NCBI GenBank assembly: GCA_005776475.1
Contig: SXPB01000019.1
Span: 1 to 32,692, forward strand
Origin: Planctomycetia bacterium
Lineage (GTDB): Bacteria > Planctomycetota > UBA1135 > UBA2386
Reading direction: 5' to 3'
Length of the DNA stretch: 32,692 nt
Shown in pieces: positions 8,245 through 16,104 of this stretch. The translations under genes were made by a program, and so were the position numbers. Numbering within the stretch: the stretch's first letter is position 1; the number at the start of each line of letters is the position of its first letter. The notes under the pieces were generated by a model that worked only from the letters and a program-made list of their open reading frames with translations, did not search any database and had not been told where the DNA came from.

Positions 8245-9333
8245 TCAGTTGCTCGACAGGGCCTGGCGCAGGACCGATTCGGCCAGGTCGTCGAGACGGA
8301 GCAACGAGCCGCGGCCGGCGACATGGAAGGACACGCCGCCTTCCCAGAAGAGCAAGGCGCTCATCGCCGGATCGCGGAAGCGGCCGATGGTGCTCGTGCC
8401 CGGGGCGCTGCTCGGCAGGCCCTGGAAGACATCGGAGGTGTTCGGGGTCTGGACGACCATGAACTGGTCGACGCCGTCGGTGAACGACATCGTCAAGGTC
8501 GACCGGCCGTTCAGCGGATCGACCCGAACGTGGATCGCTTCGGTCTGGTATTCGCTCGCGACGAGCAGGTTGGGATCCACCAGTCCGGCTGGCTGGCCCA
8601 TGCTGGTCCGCGCCGCGACGAACGATGCGAACGGCGTGCTGCCAGCGAGCGAAGTGACCCAGGGCACGACCGAGCCGAGGAATGACTGCGCTTCCACTTC
8701 GGCCAGCAGACGCAGCTGCACGTCGTACTCGGCGGCATACAGCGGCACGTGCGTTTGCGTATCGACGTCGATCAGCCAGATCGCCTTGTCGACGGTGTTC
8801 GGGAAGACGACCGTGCGACGCGCCGACCGGCCGGCGCGAGTCACTGCGCCAAAGTCGTGGATCGAGTAGTTCGTCACCGCGGCCGACAGGTTGCGGACGC
8901 GGAAGGTGCCGTGGCTGAAGAACTCCGAGGAGTGTTGCAGGTAGTGGCGCTGCCACTTCACCGTGACACGTGAACCCGGCAGCTCGCCAACGACGCTCAG
9001 GAACGTAATGCGGTAGTCGGGACGTTCGGTGCCGTTGGCATCGACTTCGAGCCGCTCCTGGACCGTGACGAAGCCGCCGCGCTCATCCCGGAACCGACGC
9101 AACTGCACCGCGGTGTAGTCCTGCGTGCGTACGGCGTTCTCCAGCGACTGCAAACTGGGCAGCGCCGTGGGTGCAGGGGCGGGTCCAGGGCCTGGACTGA
9201 CGGCCGACTTCGATTGTTGGACGGTGGACTGCGCCAGCAGGGGCGAGACGCTCATGGCCATGGCCAACATTGCGCATCCAGCGAGCAGCAAACGCCGTAG
9301 GGCGGCTGTTGATTCTGTGCTGATGGCAGGCAT
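8245..9333 (-). CDS. Secreted protein, possibly LolA/RseB-like, third gene of a sigma/anti-sigma operon
   Basis: Signal peptide MPAISTESTAALRRLLLAGCAMLAMAMSVSPLLAQ; beta-rich RFRDERGGFVTVQERLEVDANG...DKAIWLIDVDTQTHVPLYAAEYDVQLRLLAEVEAQSFL; lies directly downstream of the anti-sigma gene. Confidence 0.6.
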   Translation of the reverse strand: MPAISTESTAALRRLLLAGCAMLAMAMSVSPLLAQSTVQQSKSAVSPGPGPAPAPTALPSLQSLENAVRTQDYTAVQLRRFRDERGGFVTVQERLEVDANGTERPDYRITFLSVVGELPGSRVTVKWQRHYLQHSSEFFSHGTFRVRNLSAAVTNYSIHDFGAVTRAGRSARRTVVFPNTVDKAIWLIDVDTQTHVPLYAAEYDVQLRLLAEVEAQSFLGSVVPWVTSLAGSTPFASFVAARTSMGQPAGLVDPNLLVASEYQTEAIHVRVDPLNGRSTLTMSFTDGVDQFMVVQTPNTSDVFQGLPSSAPGTSTIGRFRDPAMSALLFWEGGVSFHVAGRGSLLRLDDLAESVLRQALSSN

Positions 9334-9394
9334 GGTCACGAGGGATGGTAACGAAAAACGAGAAGGACGCGAGTAGGGAGAGCGTGCTCGGCGG

Positions 9395-10000
9395 CTAACG
9401 AGGCGCTCCGTATCGAATCGCGGCGAAGTCGATGCCGGGAGCGGACTCAAGGTCGACGAAGACGATGGTGGTTTCGGGGTGAGTTTCTTGGGCCAGCCAG
9501 ACGCCACCGACGACCGCAGCGGCTGCTGCCGTCATCGCACCCAGCAACCAGCGGTGTTTGGCGCGTCCCGCCCGTTCGACATGCGCTTCGGCAAGGATCG
9601 CGCGGTGGACTTGCGACCACGCTGCCGGGCTCGTGCGAGGCTGCTTCGACAGGGCGGCCTGCAGGACCGGGGATTCGAGGGCCGGCGCCACCCACTCAGG
9701 CTTCTGGGTGGCTGCCGCGACGCGGTCGCGCAGGGCTTCCGCCATCGAACCGTTGTCACAGTCGGCGACCACTCGTTCGAGCGTCGCCTCCACCAGGTTG
9801 CGAGACAGCAAGGCGGCAGGCAGCGACGGCCGCGCGCTCAATGCGGGGGCCATGCGGCGTTGGAACGCGAGCACTGCGCCGCAGCGATCGCAATGGGGTG
9901 CGACCGGGTCGGCTGCATCGAGCTTCGCGCGCAGGAAGTTCCTGCATTCGTCGCCCAGCGGCGAACGCAGTCCAGCGGATCGATCTCCAGCGGCAGTCAT
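9395..10000 (-). CDS. Anti-sigma factor (zinc-finger type, single TM)
   Basis: CRNFLRAKLDAADPVAPHCDRCGAVL motif, TM LLGAMTAAAAAVVGGVWLA, ATGA overlap with the ECF sigma gene. Confidence 0.75.
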   Translation of the reverse strand: MTAAGDRSAGLRSPLGDECRNFLRAKLDAADPVAPHCDRCGAVLAFQRRMAPALSARPSLPAALLSRNLVEATLERVVADCDNGSMAEALRDRVAAATQKPEWVAPALESPVLQAALSKQPRTSPAAWSQVHRAILAEAHVERAGRAKHRWLLGAMTAAAAAVVGGVWLAQETHPETTIVFVDLESAPGIDFAAIRYGAPR

Positions 10001-10614
10001 CCGACGTCTCCCATGGAATCAGGGGCCGCGCTGCCCGTGTCGAGGTGCGGGTAACGGTTGCGAACTACGGTTTCGAGAGCGAGGTGGGCACGCGCGAGGC
10101 GTGATTTCACCGTTCCCAACGACAACCCGAGCGTCGCGGCTAATTCTTCGTAGGACATGTCCTCCAGGTAGCGGAGGGCGAGGATGGCGCGCAGCTTGGG
10201 GCTCAGCAACGCGATCGCCTCTTGGACCTGGTCGCCGAGTTCTTTCGTCTCGGCGCGGTCGCGAGGGTTCGGTGCGTCATCGACCAGATCGATGGAGCAC
10301 TCGCCTTGCGTGCCAATGCGGGCGGCTTCTCGCTTCCGGCGGTGGTCGATGCTGCAGTTGACCACGATCCGGAACAACCAGGTGCTGAACATCGAGCCGC
10401 CGCGGAAGCCGTGCAGTTTGCGCAGCACCAAGGCGAAGCTCTCCTGCACTACATCGAGCGCATCGACCGCGTTGCCGACGACCCGGTAGGCGATGGCATA
10501 GACGCGCTCGCGGTAGCGAACGAACAACTGCTCGAATGCGCCTTCGAAGCCGTCGGATTCTGGGTGCCGGCAAACGGCAACCAATTCGGCATCGGGATCG
10601 CGCAGAAGTTCCAC
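9997..10614 (-). CDS. ECF RNA polymerase sigma factor (RpoE-like); start uncertain (GTG at 10614 or further upstream up to 10740)
   Basis: Sigma2 FEQLFVRYRERVYAIAYRVVGNAVDALDVVQESFALVLRKL..FSTWLFRIVVNCSIDHRRK; sigma4 LSPKLRAILALRYLEDMSYEELAATLGLSLGTVKSRLARAHL. Confidence 0.92.
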   Translation of the reverse strand: MELLRDPDAELVAVCRHPESDGFEGAFEQLFVRYRERVYAIAYRVVGNAVDALDVVQESFALVLRKLHGFRGGSMFSTWLFRIVVNCSIDHRRKREAARIGTQGECSIDLVDDAPNPRDRAETKELGDQVQEAIALLSPKLRAILALRYLEDMSYEELAATLGLSLGTVKSRLARAHLALETVVRNRYPHLDTGSAAPDSMGDVG

Positions 10615-10782
10615 GGGGGATTGACGTCCGCAGATCAGGTCCGGGTTCCCTGAATTGTTGTTAGATGCGACAAAACCCGGTGCCAGCAGCCAAGTTGTGG
10701 CGTACGTGTCGCTGCGTCCGCAACCAGTCCCAAACGGCACCCAGTAGGCCCGAGGCGGCAGTCCCGAAGTGTTCCCGACGGC

Positions 10783-11661
10783 CTAGTTGGGGCCGCCCAT
10801 CGCTGCAAGTCCGCCTGGGATCGTGAGTAGCCATCCGACCGATTGCGGGCAGGTCACGGCGCATTCGACTTCGTTGCAGTCGTCGCAGAACGCGCTGACG
10901 ACCTCGTAGACCGTGCCGCCGGGGCCGGATCCGACTTCCTCAAGATCGAGCAGGCAGACGCGATTGGACAAGGTCGTTGGTGTGCCTTGCGGCACCAGGT
11001 GCTGCGCCGCGTAGAACGTCTCGCGGAAGGCAACCAGCGTCACCAGCTCGCCGCCCACGTCGAACAGCTTGGCGCACGAGCGGAGATAGCGTCCGCCGAC
11101 GATTGCCTCGGCGTTGAAACTGCACGGAACCAACGTGTGCAGGATGTTCGACTGCACGAGCGGCACGGAAACCTGCAGCCAGGTACCGTCGACGCCAGCG
11201 TTGTGTTCCTGGAAGAGGACTGGCCCCTGCGCCAGCACATCGAACGGGAAGCGAATGCCTGGATACGCCGGCAACTCGACCCATGCCTGGAACTGCGAAA
11301 TGGGCGTTCCGGGCTCGACGTAGCGAACGAACAGGTGGAACCAGGTTGGACTCGCCGGGCCACCGACCGTTGGGCCGGTGACGATGACGCGCATTTCCTG
11401 GTCGGCCGGCAGCGGCGCCCCGGCATCCCGCGGTGCACCGCGTTGCACGACTTCGATGAAGTCGCCGATGTTGTCGCCGTCGGTGTCGGGGTTCGTCGCG
11501 CTCGTCAGCACCGCCCATTCGACACAGTCGGGAAGGAAGTCTCCGTCCGTGTCGGGCAATACCGAAGTGGTCGTCGTCGCTTGCAGCGGTGCCGTGTCGC
11601 GCATCGTCACGAGGGCGATGGCGACAATCGACAGCAGCGAGAATACGGACCGGACGATCAT
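10783..11661 (-). CDS. Secreted protein with thrombospondin type-3-like Ca-binding repeats
   Basis: N-terminal hydrophobic signal; DTDGDFLPDCVEW and NPDTDGDNIGDFIEV repeats. Confidence 0.65.
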   Translation of the reverse strand: MIVRSVFSLLSIVAIALVTMRDTAPLQATTTTSVLPDTDGDFLPDCVEWAVLTSATNPDTDGDNIGDFIEVVQRGAPRDAGAPLPADQEMRVIVTGPTVGGPASPTWFHLFVRYVEPGTPISQFQAWVELPAYPGIRFPFDVLAQGPVLFQEHNAGVDGTWLQVSVPLVQSNILHTLVPCSFNAEAIVGGRYLRSCAKLFDVGGELVTLVAFRETFYAAQHLVPQGTPTTLSNRVCLLDLEEVGSGPGGTVYEVVSAFCDDCNEVECAVTCPQSVGWLLTIPGGLAAMGGPN

Positions 11662-11809
11662 GCTGGGCTTGCCGAACTACCTAGCCGCGCGGCCCGAGGG
11701 GGTTGCGGGTCAGCGCACAAGTATTCAACCAGCCGGGCAGCCAGCTGGCAACGGGGCAACAACGCGGGTTGGCCTGCGGAACCCACGCCGGGGACAACTG
11801 GCAGCGGCG

Positions 11810-11838
11810 TTGTGTTTCGCGGGTCCCTTCGATAATAC
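11810..11838 (+). promoter_or_regulatory. Sigma70-like promoter of tRNA-Arg
   Basis: TTGTGT (11810-11815) - 17 nt - TAATAC (11833-11838), 14 nt upstream of the mature tRNA 5' end. Confidence 0.6.
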
Positions 11839-11852
11839 CGGCCCTCCCGGGT

Positions 11853-11929
11853 GCGCCCGTAGCTCAGTGGGATAGAGCGACGGTCTCCGAAGCCGTAGGT
11901 CAGAGGTTCAACTCCTCTCGGGCGCGCCA
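11853..11929 (+). tRNA. tRNA-Arg(CCG), CCA encoded
   Basis: Cloverleaf GCGCCCG-TA-GCTC..GAGC-G-ACGGT-CTCCGAA-GCCGT-AGGTC-AGAGG-TTCAACT-CCTCT-CGGGCGC-G-CCA; anticodon CCG. Confidence 0.97.
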
Positions 11930-12011
11930 TTCACTTTTCCGGCCTGTTGGCTGTTCCCGCCGCCGCACGCCCGGTCCGCAGCAAGGTTTGGGGCGGGTCA
12001 CGAGGTGTCGA

Positions 12012-13838
12012 TTGAGCGCGGTCGCCGGCCTGCTTCGGTACCAGATCGATGTGCGCCGGCCGGTCCATCGGATGGTCCGGGTCGAGCTTGAGTTTTCCCG
12101 GGGCGACTTGCTCCCGCCGGGCGGGGGGCAGGTCGATCTGTTCCTGCCGACCTGGACTCCGGGCAGCTACCTGGTGCGGGAGTTCTCGCGCCACCTTTCA
12201 CGGGTGGCGGCCGTCGACGCGGCGAGCGGCAAGGAGATCCCGTGCCGGAAGTCGGCGAAGAACCGCTTTCAGCTCGAACTCGGGGCCGAGGTGCAGCGGG
12301 TTCGGGTCAGCTACCACGTCTACGCGCATGAACTCAGTGTGCGCACCGCCGACCTGACGGCGGACCACGCGTTCTGGAACCACGCATGCTTGCTGCTGTG
12401 GCCAGCCGCCGGCATGCACCTGGCAGCACAGCTCGAAGTGTGTCACCCGTCGACGTGGGATCTCGCCTGTGCGTTGCCGCGGGATCGGGAAGTGATCCAT
12501 GACGCGATCGAAGGCACCTGCGTCACCACACTGCGCGCTGTGGATCTGCACCAGGTGTTCGACTCGCCGTGTCTGGTGGCTGCGTTCCAGCGCGTGTCGT
12601 TCACGGTGCGGGGCGTGCCGATCGTCGCCGCGATCGACGGGCTGGCGCCGGTGGCGTTGCCGCCGACTTTCGTGGCCGACCTGACTGCGATCTTCGAACG
12701 TGCGGCGGACTTGTTCGATGGCCGGTTGCCGTTCGGCCACTACACGATCCTGTGCCTGTTTTCCGCGGACGGCTACGGCGGCCTCGAGCACGCCGAATCG
12801 ACGACGCTCTTGTTCGGGCGAGCAGCGTTCGCGACTGCGAAGGGCTACCGCGAGTTCCTCTCGCTGTTGGCGCACGAGCTGTTCCACGCGTGGAACGGCA
12901 AGCGGCTGCGGCCGGTCGAGTACTGGCGCTACGACTACGAACGCGAGAACTACACCGAGTTCCTCTGGTTGATCGAGGGCTGGACTGCCTACTACGACGA
13001 TCTGTTGTGCCTTCGCGCCGGGGTCATGACACGGGCGGACTATCTCGTCGCCGTCGCCAAGAACGTGAACGGCATGCTCGGGGCGCCAGGTCGGTTGCGT
13101 TTGAGCCTGGGTGAGTCGAGCTTCGACGCTTGGATCCGGCTCTACCGACCTGACGAGAACACGCGCAACTCGTCGCAGAACTACTACGGAAACGGTGCCG
13201 TCGCGGCGATGTGCATGGACCTCGCGATCCGCGAAAGCACGCAGGGAGCGCGCTCCCTGGACGATGTCGTGCGTGCGTTGCTGCGGCAGACCTTCGCAGC
13301 AGGCCGGGGATACACGCGCGCGGACGTGCATGCGGTGTTGCTCGAAGCGGGTGGCCAGGAAGCGGTGACGTTGTTGGCCAGCCTGGTCGACCAGCGGCTC
13401 GATCCGGCGTTGTCGCCGCGGTTGGCCTCGTTCGGGTTGCGCGTCGTGGAACGCGATGCCGAGAAGCCCTTCTTCGGAGTGCAGTTCGACGGCGGCTCGA
13501 CGGTGGTTGCTTCCGTCATCGCCGGCAGCCCAGCGCATGAAGCAGGAGTGCATCCCGGCGACGAGATCCTCGCGTTGGATGGCCTTCGGGTTGATGCCGC
13601 GCGGTGGTCCGACGTCTTCACGGCGGTGGCCAAGATCGCAGCGAAGCTGGAAGTCCTCTACAGCCGGCGCGGCGTGGTCGGGAAGTTGGCGGTGATTCCC
13701 AAGGGCTCGCCAAGTGCCGTGTCGATCGAGCCAGAAGCGGTACCGACGCCAGCGGCGAAGGCGCTGTTGGATGGGTGGTTGCCGGTGCCTGCGGTTGCGC
13801 CTGCGCCTGCCGCTGTTGCAGGCGCGACGAAGGGCTGA
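12012..13838 (+). CDS. M61-family (glycyl aminopeptidase-like) metallopeptidase with C-terminal PDZ domain; TTG start likely
   Basis: LLAHELFHAWNGKRLRPVEYWRYDYERENYTEFLWLIEGWTAYYDDLL (M61 signature); PDZ FFGVQFDGGSTVVASVIAGSPAHEAGVHPGDEILALDGLRV. Confidence 0.9.
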   Translation: MSAVAGLLRYQIDVRRPVHRMVRVELEFSRGDLLPPGGGQVDLFLPTWTPGSYLVREFSRHLSRVAAVDAASGKEIPCRKSAKNRFQLELGAEVQRVRVSYHVYAHELSVRTADLTADHAFWNHACLLLWPAAGMHLAAQLEVCHPSTWDLACALPRDREVIHDAIEGTCVTTLRAVDLHQVFDSPCLVAAFQRVSFTVRGVPIVAAIDGLAPVALPPTFVADLTAIFERAADLFDGRLPFGHYTILCLFSADGYGGLEHAESTTLLFGRAAFATAKGYREFLSLLAHELFHAWNGKRLRPVEYWRYDYERENYTEFLWLIEGWTAYYDDLLCLRAGVMTRADYLVAVAKNVNGMLGAPGRLRLSLGESSFDAWIRLYRPDENTRNSSQNYYGNGAVAAMCMDLAIRESTQGARSLDDVVRALLRQTFAAGRGYTRADVHAVLLEAGGQEAVTLLASLVDQRLDPALSPRLASFGLRVVERDAEKPFFGVQFDGGSTVVASVIAGSPAHEAGVHPGDEILALDGLRVDAARWSDVFTAVAKIAAKLEVLYSRRGVVGKLAVIPKGSPSAVSIEPEAVPTPAAKALLDGWLPVPAVAPAPAAVAGATKG

Positions 13839-13856
13839 CCAGTCTCTGCGGTTGCG

Positions 13857-14096
13857 TCAGATTCGCGAGTGCGTGCCGTCGCAGAACGGCTTGTTGTTCG
13901 AGCACGCACAGGCGCACCAGACCACCGTGCATGCCTTCTCGAGCACGATCTTGATCGGAGTCACGTCGCTGCCGCGGTGCGTGCCGTCGCAGTACGGATA
14001 GGTCGCGCTGCGAGTACATGCGCACCACGCGTGCTTGCCGGGTTCACACGAATCGACGAACGGACCCTTCTGCACGCGGCCAGGAGGCTTGGTCAT
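13857..14096 (-). CDS. CDGSH iron-sulfur domain protein with two CDGSH motifs
   Basis: CACTRSATYPYCDGTH and CACACSNNKPFCDGTH both match CxCx2[ST]x3PxCDG[ST]H. Confidence 0.92.
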   Translation of the reverse strand: MTKPPGRVQKGPFVDSCEPGKHAWCACTRSATYPYCDGTHRGSDVTPIKIVLEKACTVVWCACACSNNKPFCDGTHSRI

Positions 14097-14124
14097 GCGA
14101 CGACAGCATCCGCGATGCGAGCGT

Positions 14125-14751
14125 TCAGCGGAACCGTCGGATCACGCCGCGCACCACGCCGCGCAGCTGCAGTCGGGAAGTGAAGATCGGCTCCATGCTC
14201 GAGTTGGCTGGCTGCAACCGGATCATCCCGTTGCGTTCGCGGTAAAAGCGCTTCAGCGTCGCTTCTTCGCCGTCGAGGATCGCGACGACGATCTCGCCGT
14301 CGTTTGCCGTCTCGCGCTTCTCGACCACCACCAGGTCGCCGTCGTCGATGTGGTCCTCGATCATCGATTTGCCGCGCACCCGCAGCAGGTAGATGCGGTC
14401 GCCGGTGGGCACGAGGTCGGTCAGGCTCACTTCCTGGCGATCCTCCAGAGCCTCGATCGGACGGCCGGCGGCGATCAAGCCAACCAATGGAATCGACGGG
14501 ATCGCCGAAGCGACGGCGGGCTCATCGGCAGCGTCCGGATCGTGCAGGATGGCGACGGCGCGAGCCTTGGCCTTGTCGCGGTGGATGGCGCCCTTCTTCG
14601 TCAGCTGGTTGAGGTGCTCGTGGATCGTGATCTTGCTGACCCCAAGGGCCTGCGCCGCCTCGTCCAGGGTAGGAGCGATCCCCTTCTGCTTGCGGTAGTC
14701 GCGAAAGTACCGCAGCACGCGAATCTGCTTTTCCGTAAGCATGAGGTCCAT
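14125..14751 (-). CDS. lexA: LexA repressor
   Basis: LTEKQIRVLRYFRDY...GIAPTLDEAAQALGVSKITIHEHLNQLTKKGAI; Ala-Gly cleavage site LIAAGRPIEA; catalytic Ser VRGKSMIEDHIDDGDLVVV; Lys EEATLKRFY. Confidence 0.95.
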   Translation of the reverse strand: MDLMLTEKQIRVLRYFRDYRKQKGIAPTLDEAAQALGVSKITIHEHLNQLTKKGAIHRDKAKARAVAILHDPDAADEPAVASAIPSIPLVGLIAAGRPIEALEDRQEVSLTDLVPTGDRIYLLRVRGKSMIEDHIDDGDLVVVEKRETANDGEIVVAILDGEEATLKRFYRERNGMIRLQPANSSMEPIFTSRLQLRGVVRGVIRRFR

Positions 14752-14817
14752 GGGAACGCCTCTGGGTCAGGGTTGGTCGCCTTGGGCTGGCGACCGGGGA
14801 ATCGAGAGAACCGAACT

Positions 14818-14997
14818 CTACCCGAACAACGCCAGAACTAGGAAGAAGGCGATCATCGAACATGCCCCCGCCAGTTCGAGCATCTGGCTGAGGCCGGCTG
14901 CGCGGCCCGAGGCGCCCGCGGCAGCCTGTGCGGGGCGCGGCGGGGTGCGAAGGACCTGGATGGTGCGCGAAGATCGGGAGTGGAAGCTCGTGATCAT
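14818..14997 (-). CDS. 59-aa small protein with C-terminal TM segment, upstream of lexA (not in supplied ORF track)
   Basis: MITSFHSRSSRTIQVLRTPPRPAQAAAGASGRAAGLSQMLELAGACSMIAFFLVLALFG*; AGAGG Shine-Dalgarno-like sequence just upstream; same strand as lexA with a 66-bp gap. Confidence 0.55.
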   Translation of the reverse strand: MITSFHSRSSRTIQVLRTPPRPAQAAAGASGRAAGLSQMLELAGACSMIAFFLVLALFG

Positions 14998-15007
14998 GAT
15001 GACCTCT

Positions 15008-15077
15008 GTTCGTCAGGCGTTTGGTCCAAAGGTTAGCAAAACGTTAGCCATCGTCAAGTGGAGTTCGTCTTTTGTTA
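15008..15077. promoter_or_regulatory. Candidate SOS (LexA) operator region: direct repeats GTTN-N7-GTTN
   Basis: GTTC-GTCAGGC-GTTT (15008-15022), GTTA-GCAAAAC-GTTA (15032-15046; GTTAGC-N5-GTTAGC exact repeat), GTTC-GTCTTTT-GTTA (15063-15077); all spaced 7. Confidence 0.45.
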
Positions 15078-15138
15078 GAAGTCTCTCGCCTGCGGCCGGT
15101 TGGTGACTTCGGCCACCCCGCGAAATCCCGCGGCCGGC

Positions 15139-15732
15139 ATGCTGTTGAGCGGTCGCATGCACGACCACCGTGCCAAAACCACCCACCGCATGTTGCGCCC
15201 CACCGACCTCCTGCGCCGTGAGCACGCGACCATGGGTCAGGCGCTGCGGGTGTTGCGGGCCGTGGGCAGCTCGGTGGTGGCCGGTGCCGCGTTTCCAGCC
15301 CAGGACTGCGCCACCCTGATCCGGTTTCTGCGCGAGTTCGTGCTCACTGGGCATCTGGCCAGGGAAGCGGCGACCGTATGCCCCGCAGTGGCGATGCACG
15401 GCGACGACGCTGCTGCCGCCGTGGTCGGTGAAGTGCTGCGGCTGCACGAAGAGGTCGGCGAACTCGTCTGTTCGCTGATGTGGTTCTGGGAGCCGTCGGA
15501 CCTGTCGGCTGCCGAGCGCACCGGCTTCGGCGCAACCGTCGACGCCCTGGTCCGCCGCCTGGAGACGCTGCGCGAACTCGAAGAGACGCGCCTGTTCCCG
15601 GCCGCCGAGTCTGAGGTTCCCGCCGACGATCGACTCGAGTGGGTGCAGTCGTTCGCCGCGGATGGTCCCGAGCGCAGCATCGACCGCTGGATCCCACGGA
15701 TCACGGCGTTGGCAGCGGTCTGGGTTGCCTGA
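15139..15732 (+). CDS. Hemerythrin-like (HHE) domain protein; start 15139 or 15157
   Basis: LLRREHATMGQALRVLRAV...FVLTGHLAREAATVCPAV...VLRLHEEVGELV...LRELEETRLFPAAE helical pattern. Confidence 0.6.
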   Translation: MLLSGRMHDHRAKTTHRMLRPTDLLRREHATMGQALRVLRAVGSSVVAGAAFPAQDCATLIRFLREFVLTGHLAREAATVCPAVAMHGDDAAAAVVGEVLRLHEEVGELVCSLMWFWEPSDLSAAERTGFGATVDALVRRLETLRELEETRLFPAAESEVPADDRLEWVQSFAADGPERSIDRWIPRITALAAVWVA

Positions 15733-15774
15733 GTCTCGCGCGCGGCACGAAAATCCGGCGTCGTTCTTCCCCCG

Positions 15775-16023
15775 GGTACCACACCTAGAGAGTGGGTTCC
15801 GTTGGTGGGCATCGCGAAGCGAGCCGAGCCGGGTGGCGGTTGCCATGGCTCGTTCGCGCCGCCGGCCGACGCGCACCTGGCGCGAGCGTGCAGACGAGAT
15901 GGCGCTCGTGCCGCAGGGAAGTGCGGGTCGCCCTGGTGGGCCCGCACGCGAACGAAGCATGGACAGGAGAGTTTGACTGATTGGGCAGTCGGGGGCTCTC
16001 GCCTGGCGGGGGCCCCCGTTTTT
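15775..16023 (+). ncRNA. Candidate structured non-coding RNA with intrinsic terminator
   Basis: Consecutive hairpins: CGCGAA(g)CGAGCC/GGCTCGTTCGCG (15813-15858), GGCGCGAGCG/CGCTCGTGCC (15879-15912), GTGCGGGTC/GGCCCGCAC (15921-15947), GACTG/CAGTC (15975-15990), then a terminator; no convincing ORF. Confidence 0.55.
15990..16023 (+). terminator. Intrinsic terminator
   Basis: CGGGGGC...GCCCCCG stem followed by TTTTT. Confidence 0.8.
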
Positions 16024-16104
16024 CGTCGCCGCTCGGGCCGCACGATCGTCCCGACCCAGAAGCAGCCGGCGGGCCGCTGCACGTCGCCGGTATAACGGCT
16101 GCAC

